From positions 1-9,757 of the forward strand of contig CAAFWX010000259.1 of NCBI GenBank assembly GCA_900766795.1: DNA of 9,757 nucleotides, in the 5' to 3' direction. Positions within the stretch are counted from its first letter, which is position 1, and every line of letters begins with the position of its first letter. The DNA is from Oscillospiraceae bacterium (lineage in GTDB: Bacteria > Bacillota_A > Clostridia > Oscillospirales > Ruminococcaceae). Made by a program: the position numbers and the translations under genes. Shown piece by piece: positions 1-5,744 of the stretch. The notes beneath the pieces were generated by a model. The model was not told the DNA's origin. It worked only from the letters and a program-made list of their open reading frames with translations, and did no database searches.

Positions 1-1030
1 CCGTCATGTCAAAGAGAAGCATACGCGAGCCGTCGCTTGCGATAAACTCAAAGGTGTAGGGCTTTTTGTCGCCGGAATCAAACAGCGTATCGGTGTTGTA
101 GACAACGTCCGAAGCCGAGCTGCTTGCCGTTTTTATGAAAGTAGCAGCGCCGTTTCCGCTGTTGTCGAAAAGCAGGGAGATTTCGGTGTACGGCTTGACA
201 ATGACGATTCCCGAGGGATAGAGCCACCACTCGGCTTCCTCAGGGGCTTCTTCGGTTTCCTCCGCAACCTCCTCGAGAACTTCTTCTACCTCCTCTTCCG
301 AGAAATCCTCAAGCTCATCTTCCTCGAAGTACTCCAGTGTTTCATCGGCAATCTCGCCCGTGAAGTCGCCGGCGTCAAAGCTTTTATCGCCGTTGTCCTC
401 GCTAGGCGCGAAATCGCCCATGCCCGGATTTTCTGTGGCTCCGTTGGTTTCGGATTCTAAAACCTCGTCAAACTCCTCGTCGATATCCCATTCCTCAATG
501 TCCGATTCGGTGACGGCGGTGGTTGATGAAGTGTCTATAGTGGTCATTGGCGCGGAGTCGTCAGCCTCGTCAGCTTCGTCAACCTCGACAGCGACCAATT
601 CTTCGTCGTCTGCTTTGATGAGCGCGCCGTTATCTTCAGACTCGGCTGTTTCGGCGTCCGCCGCGGGTAGGAGCGCTTCGTCTGCGAGTATCTCCTCGGC
701 GTCGCTTCGTGATTCGGAATCGGGCTGGTTGATTACATAGTCTGCGGTATCCGTTTCCTCGTTGGGCGCACTCTGTGCAAGGCAGATTTCGGACTGGCTT
801 TCGTTTGTGAGGGCGTCCCTGCTCTTGAGCTGCGGGAACAGCGCAACCGCTGTAATTGTGATAACCGCGCAGGCAGCGGCAGTGCCGCCGATGTAAACCG
901 CGTGCGACAAAAAGCGGTTCTTTTTCGGCTGCTGAATCTCCTTGATGACGTTTGCTTTCATGCGGTCAATCTGTGCGCGCGTGGGGGTCAATTCTTCCGC
1001 GGCGTTCTTGTATTCTTCTTTAAAGTCCAT
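1..1030 (-). CDS. Sigma-linked single-pass membrane protein with very acidic outer region, candidate anti-sigma factor (partial)
   Basis: Open reading frame of 343 codons with no stop, running off the left edge, so the C-terminus is missing. It starts MDFKEEYKNAAEEL at an ATG that shares one base with the stop codon of the ECF sigma gene (TGATG), with AAAGGAGG about 10 nt upstream inside that gene. Residues 1-43 are a charged, probably cytoplasmic segment. Residues about 44-65 (VYIGGTAAACAVITITAVAL) are one hydrophobic membrane span preceded by lysines and arginine, predicting N-in/C-out topology. Residues 84-263 contain 68 Asp/Glu and only 3 Lys/Arg by my count. From about 268 an uncharged, beta-rich stretch begins (WWLYPSGIVIV) and continues to the edge. 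Translational coupling to an ECF sigma factor and this topology suggest an anti-sigma or signal-sensing partner, but I recognise no zinc-binding anti-sigma motif (HxxxCxxC) in the first 43 residues and no named domain. Function is inference. Confidence 0.75.
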   Translation of the reverse strand, partial: MDFKEEYKNAAEELTPTRAQIDRMKANVIKEIQQPKKNRFLSHAVYIGGTAAACAVITITAVALFPQLKSRDALTNESQSEICLAQSAPNEETDTADYVINQPDSESRSDAEEILADEALLPAADAETAESEDNGALIKADDEELVAVEVDEADEADDSAPMTTIDTSSTTAVTESDIEEWDIDEEFDEVLESETNGATENPGMGDFAPSEDNGDKSFDAGDFTGEIADETLEYFEEDELEDFSEEEVEEVLEEVAEETEEAPEEAEWWLYPSGIVIVKPYTEISLLFDNSGNGAATFIKTASSSASDVVYNTDTLFDSGDKKPYTFEFIASDGSRMLLFDMT

Positions 1031-1569
1031 CAGAAATCGACCTCCTTTAACATTGGTCTGAGCATATCTCTTGCGCGGCTGAGCCTGCTTTTTATGGTGC
1101 TCTCCTTGTCCCCGAGAGCGCCCGCAATTTCAGCCACGGACATATCCTCGAAATAGAAAAGATGAATCACTGTCCTGTATTTTTGCGGGAGCTGCATTAC
1201 TGCGTCCATGACGGCGCTTTTGCGCTCGATACGGTCGGTGTAGTCGGCGGTTAGGTCGGCGAAGCCGCTTTCGGTTTCCTCCTCGCACATGTTCTCAAGC
1301 CCTGCGTCGCTTGCCCTGTGGCGAAACCAGGCGCTTGTGAGCAGAGTTTTGGTGCAGTTCACCGTGCAGCGTATAAGCCACGCTTTTCGGTGCTCCTCGC
1401 TTTCATAGGTGAGGTCAGCCTTAAAATAGCGCAGAAAAACCTCCTGCGTGATGTCCTCGGCGTCGTCGCGGTTTCCGAGCCGCGAAAACGCAATGCGGTA
1501 CACCATAGGCATATAGAACTCCATCACCTGTTCAAAGCTGTCGCCCGCTTTGAGTGTCATTTGTTCCAT
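1030..1569 (-). CDS. RNA polymerase sigma factor, ECF subfamily (sigma-70 family)
   Basis: 179 residues, the normal size for an ECF sigma factor, which directs RNA polymerase to a small regulon, usually in response to an envelope or stress signal. Sigma region 2 spans about residues 12-77, with the core-binding and -10-recognition helix DAEDITQEVFLRYF at 36-49. A linker rich in Glu/Asp (95-116) follows. Region 4 spans about 121-174, with LPQKYRTVIHLFYFEDMS leading into the helix-turn-helix AEIAGALGDKESTIKSRLSRA that reads the -35 element. Region 3 is absent, as expected for ECF members. ATG at 1569 has GGAG 11 nt upstream; a second in-frame ATG three codons later is possible. The stop overlaps the start of the downstream membrane protein gene by one base, so the two are translationally coupled and probably function as a pair. 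The exact ECF group and target genes cannot be named from sequence reading alone. Confidence 0.95.
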   Translation of the reverse strand: MEQMTLKAGDSFEQVMEFYMPMVYRIAFSRLGNRDDAEDITQEVFLRYFKADLTYESEEHRKAWLIRCTVNCTKTLLTSAWFRHRASDAGLENMCEEETESGFADLTADYTDRIERKSAVMDAVMQLPQKYRTVIHLFYFEDMSVAEIAGALGDKESTIKSRLSRARDMLRPMLKEVDF

Positions 1570-1636
1570 AAGAATATATTCTCCGTTCGGCGAAGCTCAG
1601 CGAGCGCCGCCTTAAATTCTGCAAAATTCATAAATA

Positions 1637-1664
1637 ATACTTCGTGTAATGCCAAAAGGTTGCA
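1637..1664 (-). promoter_or_regulatory. Candidate promoter of the ECF sigma gene (ECF-like -35 element)
   Basis: On the minus strand TGCAACCTTTT (TGCAAC at 1664-1659) resembles the AAC-type -35 box of many ECF promoters and lies upstream of the sigma gene, where autoregulation is common. A CGAAGTAT follows at 1644-1637, resembling a CGTC/CGTA-type -10 box, but the gap is 14 nt, a little shorter than the usual 16 or so. A housekeeping sigma-A reading (TTGCAA with an AT-rich -10) is also possible but has poor spacing. The predicted start would lie about 60 nt before the sigma ATG. Confidence 0.35.
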
Positions 1665-1723
1665 AATCTGCGATAAAAAAATTTCTTTTGTGCTCGTCAG
1701 CGTTTTTTGCCCCCGAAACTCGG

Positions 1724-1753
1724 AAAACCTCCCGCACCGATGGAAGCGGGAGG
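1724..1753 (-). terminator. Rho-independent terminator after the fumarase alpha gene
   Basis: On the minus strand an 8-bp perfect stem CCTCCCGC/GCGGGAGG (1753-1746 pairing with 1735-1728) with a 10-nt loop is followed by TTTT (1727-1724). It lies 13 nt past the fumarase stop codon at 1767, and so ends the six-gene minus-strand run before the sigma gene. The T-tract is short, so efficiency may be partial. Confidence 0.75.
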
Positions 1754-1766
1754 GAGTTTGTGTATT

Positions 1767-2609
1767 TCAGATGACGGTGTGAGCGTGTCGTGTGACATGG
1801 CAGCCGATGTTTACCGCAACCGGCAGTCCCGCGATGTGCGTTGCGCTTTTTTCGATGTTGACGTAAAGCGCGGTGACAGTGCCGCCGAAGCCCTGCGAGC
1901 CTATGCCGAGCTTGTTTATGCTATCGAGCATATCCTGCTCCATCTGCGCATAAACGGGGTCGGGGTTACGCAGCGAGAGGTCGCGGCACAGCGCCTTTTT
2001 CGCGAGATACGCGCTGTATTCAAAGTCGCCGCCTATTCCCACTCCCACGACAATCGGCGGGCAGGGATTGCTTCCCGCAAGGGAAACCGCCTCGGTCACG
2101 AAAGCAATTATATCCTGCTTGGTTGCCGAGGGCGTGAACATTTTGAGCCTGCTCATGTTCTCGCTTCCGAAGCCCTTGGGGGCAGCCATGAGCGAGATTT
2201 TGTCGCCGGGCACGATTCGCGTGTGGATAACTGCGGGGGTGTTGTTGTTAGTGTTCTTTCGCTCGAGGGGGTCGCCGACGATGGAAAGGCGAAGCTTTCC
2301 GTCAACATAGCCCTTCGCCACGCCCGCGTTTACCGCGTCCTCAAACGCGCCGCCGACAATGTGGCAGTCCTGCCCCACCTCCGCGAAGATAACCGCCATG
2401 CCCGTATCCTGACAGATGGGCACGCCAAGCTCGTCCGCGCAGTCAATGTTACTTATGATGTCGCCGAGTACGCTCTTTCCGACAGGGCTTTGCTCCCTGT
2501 CAACGCAGCCTTGAATGCACTCCTTCATTCCGCAGGGGAGGTGGAGATTTGCTTCAACGCACAGCCTTGCAACGGCTTGCGTAATCTCGTCTGCACTAAT
2601 TTCACGCAT
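1767..2609 (-). CDS. Class I (Fe-S) fumarate hydratase / tartrate dehydratase alpha subunit
   Basis: 280 residues, the typical size of the alpha (N-terminal) subunit of two-subunit class I fumarases. These use a [4Fe-4S] cluster to interconvert fumarate and malate in the cytosol; close relatives act on tartrate. The three cluster cysteines expected for this domain are visible: C66 in PICQDTG, C183 in NPCPPIVVGVGIGG and C270 in NIGCH. D68, two residues after the first cysteine, matches the conserved active-site Asp. Other family blocks are ERKNTNNNTPAVIHT (about 116-130), APKGFGSENMS (143-153) and GIGSQGFGGTVTAL (235-248). The start at 2609 has AGGAAG 9 nt upstream. It is the last gene of the minus-strand run, 39 nt after kptA; the gap holds a TATAAT (2636-2631) but no good -35. 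The beta subunit, which supplies other active-site residues, is not adjacent on either side. Fumarase versus tartrate or another dicarboxylate dehydratase cannot be decided from the alpha chain alone. Confidence 0.93.
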   Translation of the reverse strand: MREISADEITQAVARLCVEANLHLPCGMKECIQGCVDREQSPVGKSVLGDIISNIDCADELGVPICQDTGMAVIFAEVGQDCHIVGGAFEDAVNAGVAKGYVDGKLRLSIVGDPLERKNTNNNTPAVIHTRIVPGDKISLMAAPKGFGSENMSRLKMFTPSATKQDIIAFVTEAVSLAGSNPCPPIVVGVGIGGDFEYSAYLAKKALCRDLSLRNPDPVYAQMEQDMLDSINKLGIGSQGFGGTVTALYVNIEKSATHIAGLPVAVNIGCHVTRHAHTVI

Positions 2610-2648
2610 GAAAAAACGCTTCCTTTCTATATTATATATAGTTTGATG

Positions 2649-3179
2649 TCAGCTCAGGAACTGCGGGGGCACTTCCTTTGTCAGCCACACTCCGTTCACC
2701 GAGAGATAGAATTTATAGCCTGCCCTGAACATTTCCCCCGTCTTAACGTTAAGAACAGTGGGCGTGCCGTGCCTTGCGCCGACCGTTACGGCGGTTTCCT
2801 CGTCTTTGGACAGGTGGACATAAAGCCTGCTCATGGGCTTAAGCCCCTGTTCCTTTATTGAGGGAAGCGCTTTGGTGGAGGTGCCGTGCCAGAGAAACTC
2901 GGGCGGCTGCGCTTCGGGGAGCTCCACGTCCACGGGAATGGAGTGCCCCTGATTGGCGCGGATAAGGGACTTGTCCTCGGAGAAGCTGTACCGCTGCTTG
3001 TTGTCGGTGCGGACGATTTCCTCCAGCTGTTCCATTGTAATCGGGTGACCGTGCTCGCACATACCGTTCAGCAGCTCGTCCACATTCGCCCAGCCGTGCT
3101 CGTCAAGCACGATTCCCGCAGCTTTTGGCTTGTGTCGAAGCACAAGGCTCATGAAAACGCTTGTTTTTTTGTAATCCAT
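2649..3179 (-). CDS. kptA: RNA 2'-phosphotransferase, KptA/Tpt1 family
   Basis: 176 residues from the ATG at 3179, the usual KptA length. This start is preferred over an in-frame ATG 25 codons upstream because it begins the family's N-terminus (MDYKKTSVFMSLVLRHKP), has AGGAAGTGA 4 nt upstream, and avoids overlapping the preceding gene. The family uses NAD+ to move an internal RNA 2'-phosphate, giving ADP-ribose 1''-2''-cyclic phosphate and nicotinamide. In eukaryotes it finishes tRNA splicing; the bacterial substrate is uncertain. Visible features are an N-terminal winged-helix part (about 1-75) with LRH (R15, H16) and R63 in NKQRYSF, then the ADP-ribosyltransferase part with WHGTS (97-101), SRLYVHLS (117-124), GARHG (134-138), and GVWLTKEVP near the C-terminus. 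R15, H16, R63 and a later Arg (R118 or R136) fit the known Arg-His-Arg-Arg catalytic set. The gene follows the amidohydrolase by 4 nt. Confidence 0.93.
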   Translation of the reverse strand: MDYKKTSVFMSLVLRHKPKAAGIVLDEHGWANVDELLNGMCEHGHPITMEQLEEIVRTDNKQRYSFSEDKSLIRANQGHSIPVDVELPEAQPPEFLWHGTSTKALPSIKEQGLKPMSRLYVHLSKDEETAVTVGARHGTPTVLNVKTGEMFRAGYKFYLSVNGVWLTKEVPPQFLS

Positions 3180-3183
3180 ATTC

Positions 3184-4368
3184 TCACTTCCTGAAAGCCT
3201 GCTTACCTCCGACAAAAACCATTTCGGGAGTTGTCGTAATATCCAGAGGGTCACCGTAAAACAACGAGAAATCCGCGTCCTTTCCTACTTCAACGGAGCC
3301 GAGCCTGTTGTCCGCGCCGATTATCCGCGCGGCTTCTATCGTGATTGCCCTCAGAGCGGTTTCTCTGTCAAGCCCGCCCCGCACGGCAAGCGCCGCGGTG
3401 AGCGGCAGATACTGTATCGGAGTTTCGGGGTGGTCGGTGCAAATAGCGAAGCGAATGCCGCTGCGGTGGAGTACGCTCGGCGTGCTGATGTCGTGGTTGT
3501 GCAGCTCGGGCTTGCCCCTGTCGCCGAAAAGCGGTCCGACAACCACAGCGGGCGAATCCTCCGAAAGCTCGTCTGCAATCACCCCGCCGTCGGTGCAGTG
3601 AATGAGAACGTAGTCGAGATTGAACTCCTTTGCAATGCGCACCGCGGTGAAAATATCGTCCGCGCGGTGGCAGTGGAAGTGCGCCTTAAGCTTGTTGGAA
3701 TCGCGGAGCAGCGGAAGTAGCGCTTCGCATTTCGCGTCATAGTCGGGCAGGGAAATCTCGTCGTCCGTGCCTTTAAGCCGCTCGTATTCCGCAAGGTCTG
3801 CGCGGTAGCGCTGCGCCTTTGTAAGCTGCTCGCGGATTATCGCTGCGGTAGCCATGCGGGTGACGGGGCTTTCGTCGCGGTCGTTGTAGGTGTTCTTCGG
3901 GTTCTCTCCGAGAGCAAATTTGATTGCTGCGGGGGACTGCACGATAAGCTTGTCCACGCGCTTTGAGCCGAAGGTTTTCATAACGACAAAGCTGCCGCCG
4001 ATGGGATTCGCGCTGCCCACACCCGTGCAAACGGCGGTAACGCCCGCCTGCACCGCGTCAGAAAAGCACCTGTCCATGGGGTTAATGCTGTCGATGGCGC
4101 GCAGATGCGGGGTAGAGGGGTCGGTGTCCTCGTTTCCGTCCTCGCCCTCAAAGCACAGGCTGTCCTCCCACATTCCTAGGTGGCAGTGCGCGTCGATAAA
4201 GCCCGGCAGAAGCGCAGCGCCGTTTCCGTCCACAACCTCCTCGCCGTCTGCGGGGAGATAATCCTCCATGCCGCCGATTTCGGCGAATTTCCCGTCCCTA
4301 ATGCGGACGAAGCCGCAGGGAAAGTCGTTTTGTGCCATTGATTTTATATGAACGTTTTTGATTACCAT
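3184..4368 (-). CDS. Metal-dependent amidohydrolase, imidazolonepropionase-like
   Basis: 394 residues, full length for the superfamily. An N-terminal beta-sandwich strand (VIKNVHIKS, VRIRDGKFAEIG) leads into the TIM-barrel signature LPGFIDAHCHLG (54-65) with metal ligands H61 and H63. Further likely active-site positions are H230/H232/H234 (AHFHCHR), H257 (LIHCTDGG) and D312-H313 (CTDHPE). The barrel also has the subgroup signatures DPSTPHLRAIDSINP (83-97), GSANPIGG (118-125) and KFALGENPK (150-158). The C-terminal sandwich returns with LGSVEVGKDADFSLFYGDP (356-373). Members hydrolyse C-N bonds of cyclic or amide substrates in the cytosol. This subgroup is usually annotated only as amidohydrolase or imidazolonepropionase-like, and no histidine-degradation gene lies nearby, so I do not call it HutI. 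The start codon directly follows the aroK stop (TAAATG), with only a weak GGGAAA site upstream, which suggests translation by coupling. A second in-frame ATG at codon 11 is possible. Confidence 0.88.
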   Translation of the reverse strand: MVIKNVHIKSMAQNDFPCGFVRIRDGKFAEIGGMEDYLPADGEEVVDGNGAALLPGFIDAHCHLGMWEDSLCFEGEDGNEDTDPSTPHLRAIDSINPMDRCFSDAVQAGVTAVCTGVGSANPIGGSFVVMKTFGSKRVDKLIVQSPAAIKFALGENPKNTYNDRDESPVTRMATAAIIREQLTKAQRYRADLAEYERLKGTDDEISLPDYDAKCEALLPLLRDSNKLKAHFHCHRADDIFTAVRIAKEFNLDYVLIHCTDGGVIADELSEDSPAVVVGPLFGDRGKPELHNHDISTPSVLHRSGIRFAICTDHPETPIQYLPLTAALAVRGGLDRETALRAITIEAARIIGADNRLGSVEVGKDADFSLFYGDPLDITTTPEMVFVGGKQAFRK

Positions 4369-4884
4369 TTATGTTTTCCCGTTTTCCTCGTAGTATTTCA
4401 CAAGCTTCACAATTTCCTCGACAATGATGTAGTCCTTGGAATTGCCGTTCACCATGTACATGGAGTTTCTGCGGTAAATCGGCGCACGCTTGTTATAAAG
4501 CTCGCGAAGCTGTTCGGGGGTGTTGTTCACCACAAGCGGGCGGTTCGCGTCGCCCTTTATACGCTCATAGCAGGTGTCGAAAGAAGCGTTTATGAAGATG
4601 GAAACGCCGCTGCGCTTTGCAAATTCTGCGGTGCTGTCGTTGATGAGCGCGCCGCCGCCCGTTGCGACGATATAGCCCTCTTTCAGTTCCTGAATGTATT
4701 TTGCCTCCAGCTCGCGGAAGTGTGGCTCGCCGAATTTGTCGAAAATTTCGGGAATGGACATTCCCTCGCGCTCCACAATAACCCTGTCAAGGTCAATGTA
4801 TTCCCGCTTGAGCGTCTGCGCAAGCTGCCTGCCGACGTGGCTCTTTCCGCAGCCCATGAACCCGCAGAGATAAACCGATATCAT
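4369..4884 (-). CDS. aroK: Shikimate kinase
   Basis: 171 residues, the normal size. It phosphorylates shikimate at the 3-OH using ATP, in the cytosolic route to chorismate and aromatic amino acids. Visible motifs are the Walker A loop GFMGCGKS (8-15), the shikimate-binding DLD (31-33) and R57 in FGEPHFRELE, the glycine loop TGGGA (75-79), the lid arginine R115 in NRPLV, and R133 in YNKRAPIY, which lines up with the second substrate-binding arginine of the family. The start overlaps the aroE stop by 4 nt (ATGA) with GGAGG 8 nt upstream, so the two shikimate genes are translationally coupled and encode consecutive pathway steps. The stop abuts the amidohydrolase start. Nothing looks broken. A gluconate or other small-molecule kinase is unlikely, given the shikimate-binding residues and context. 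Confidence 0.97.
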   Translation of the reverse strand: MISVYLCGFMGCGKSHVGRQLAQTLKREYIDLDRVIVEREGMSIPEIFDKFGEPHFRELEAKYIQELKEGYIVATGGGALINDSTAEFAKRSGVSIFINASFDTCYERIKGDANRPLVVNNTPEQLRELYNKRAPIYRRNSMYMVNGNSKDYIIVEEIVKLVKYYEENGKT

Positions 4885-5732
4885 ACCAGCGCCTCCATGT
4901 CTGCGATAAGCTTGTCGATATCTTCCTTATTATATGTAGCATTGTCCCAAATCTCGTGCGCGGCAACCGCCTGAAGCACCAGCATAGCCATACCCGTCAT
5001 AGCCTTAGCACCCTTTTCGCGGGCGGTTTTTGCAAGCAGGGTAACGTTGGGGTTGTAGATAGCGTCGAAAACGAACTTCACCCCGTCAAGCACCGCGGGA
5101 GTGCAGGGCATTCTGTCGGTTTTGGGGAACATTCCGACGGGGCAGGCGTTTACCAGCAGGTCAATCTGCGGCATTTCCCCGCCGAAATCGGAAACGTCAA
5201 GCCCGTTTCCGCTGATGATAACCGTCTTTACCTGTGCGTCGGGCTTCTTTGCCTTAATCTCCTCGATAACCTTGTCGGCAAGGGGCTTGTCCATGGGGAG
5301 CGCGGCAATGGTGAGGTTTCCGCCCGAAAGCGCGGTTTCAATCGCCATCATTCTTCCCACTCCGCCGCAGCCGATAAGCAGCACGTTTGAAGAAAGCGAA
5401 GCCCCGAGCATATCAATGGACTTTGTGAATCCGAGAACATCGGTGTTGTAGCCGATTTTTTCCGCGCCGTTTGCTATGCAGTTTACGCTCCGGTAGCGCT
5501 TAGCGCCCTCGCTTAAGCTGTCGCAGTAGCCGATTATCCCGACCTTGTGCGGGATTGTGATATTGAAGCCGTCAAGGGTGGAGAGAAAGTCGTATTTGCT
5601 CTCCAGTTCCTCGGGCGCGATGTCATAAAGCTGATAGTCAACGGTTTCCCCGCTAAGCTCAAACAAACGGGTGTGAATCTTCGGCGAGAGCGAGTGACCG
5701 AGGGGATGACCGATAAGTCCGAATTTGCGCAT
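4881..5732 (-). CDS. aroE: Shikimate dehydrogenase
   Basis: 283 residues, the normal size. It reduces 3-dehydroshikimate to shikimate. The N-terminal substrate domain has GHPLGHSLSPKIH (8-20) with the SLS pocket, N57 and catalytic K63 in GFNITIPHK, N84 (SVNC), and N96/D98 in GYNTDVLGF. The Rossmann nucleotide domain begins at VLLIGCGGVGRMMA (117-130), followed by VNACPVGM (194-201) and the closing helix MTGMAMLVLQA (245-255) with Q254. Two departures from the usual family pattern are visible: the NRT motif that normally contacts the NADP 2'-phosphate is replaced by ALP in LTIAALPMDKP (about 140-150), and the common GAVNT is RSVNC (81-85). The active-site residues are kept, so it should be functional, but cofactor preference may differ. 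TAAGGAGG at the fabD stop provides the ribosome site 7 nt before ATG; fabD ends 12 nt upstream. The downstream aroK overlap supports shikimate over quinate as main substrate. Confidence 0.95.
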   Translation of the reverse strand: MRKFGLIGHPLGHSLSPKIHTRLFELSGETVDYQLYDIAPEELESKYDFLSTLDGFNITIPHKVGIIGYCDSLSEGAKRYRSVNCIANGAEKIGYNTDVLGFTKSIDMLGASLSSNVLLIGCGGVGRMMAIETALSGGNLTIAALPMDKPLADKVIEEIKAKKPDAQVKTVIISGNGLDVSDFGGEMPQIDLLVNACPVGMFPKTDRMPCTPAVLDGVKFVFDAIYNPNVTLLAKTAREKGAKAMTGMAMLVLQAVAAHEIWDNATYNKEDIDKLIADMEALV

Positions 5733-5744
5733 TGAAGTCCCTCC

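Noticed and set aside
241..345. A run of near-repeated TCCTC/CTTC units that looked like a tandem DNA repeat.
   Set aside because: It is explained by consecutive Glu codons (GAG/GAA) in the acidic region of the minus-strand gene; unit length is irregular.
360..740. A Ser/Ala-rich 126-codon open frame on the plus strand.
   Set aside because: It is the antisense reading of the acidic Asp/Glu region of the sigma-linked membrane protein; its serine richness is explained by the complement of GAA/GAC/GAG codons.
1707..2861. A 384-codon open frame on the plus strand opposite the fumarase and kptA genes.
   Set aside because: It is antisense to two well-recognised genes with intact catalytic motifs, its translation has no recognisable domain, and long antisense frames are common in GC-rich coding DNA.
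3184..4368. Calling the amidohydrolase imidazolonepropionase (HutI).
   Set aside because: Only the broad subgroup is supported; there are no hutH, hutU or hutG neighbours and the surrounding genes are unrelated to histidine breakdown.
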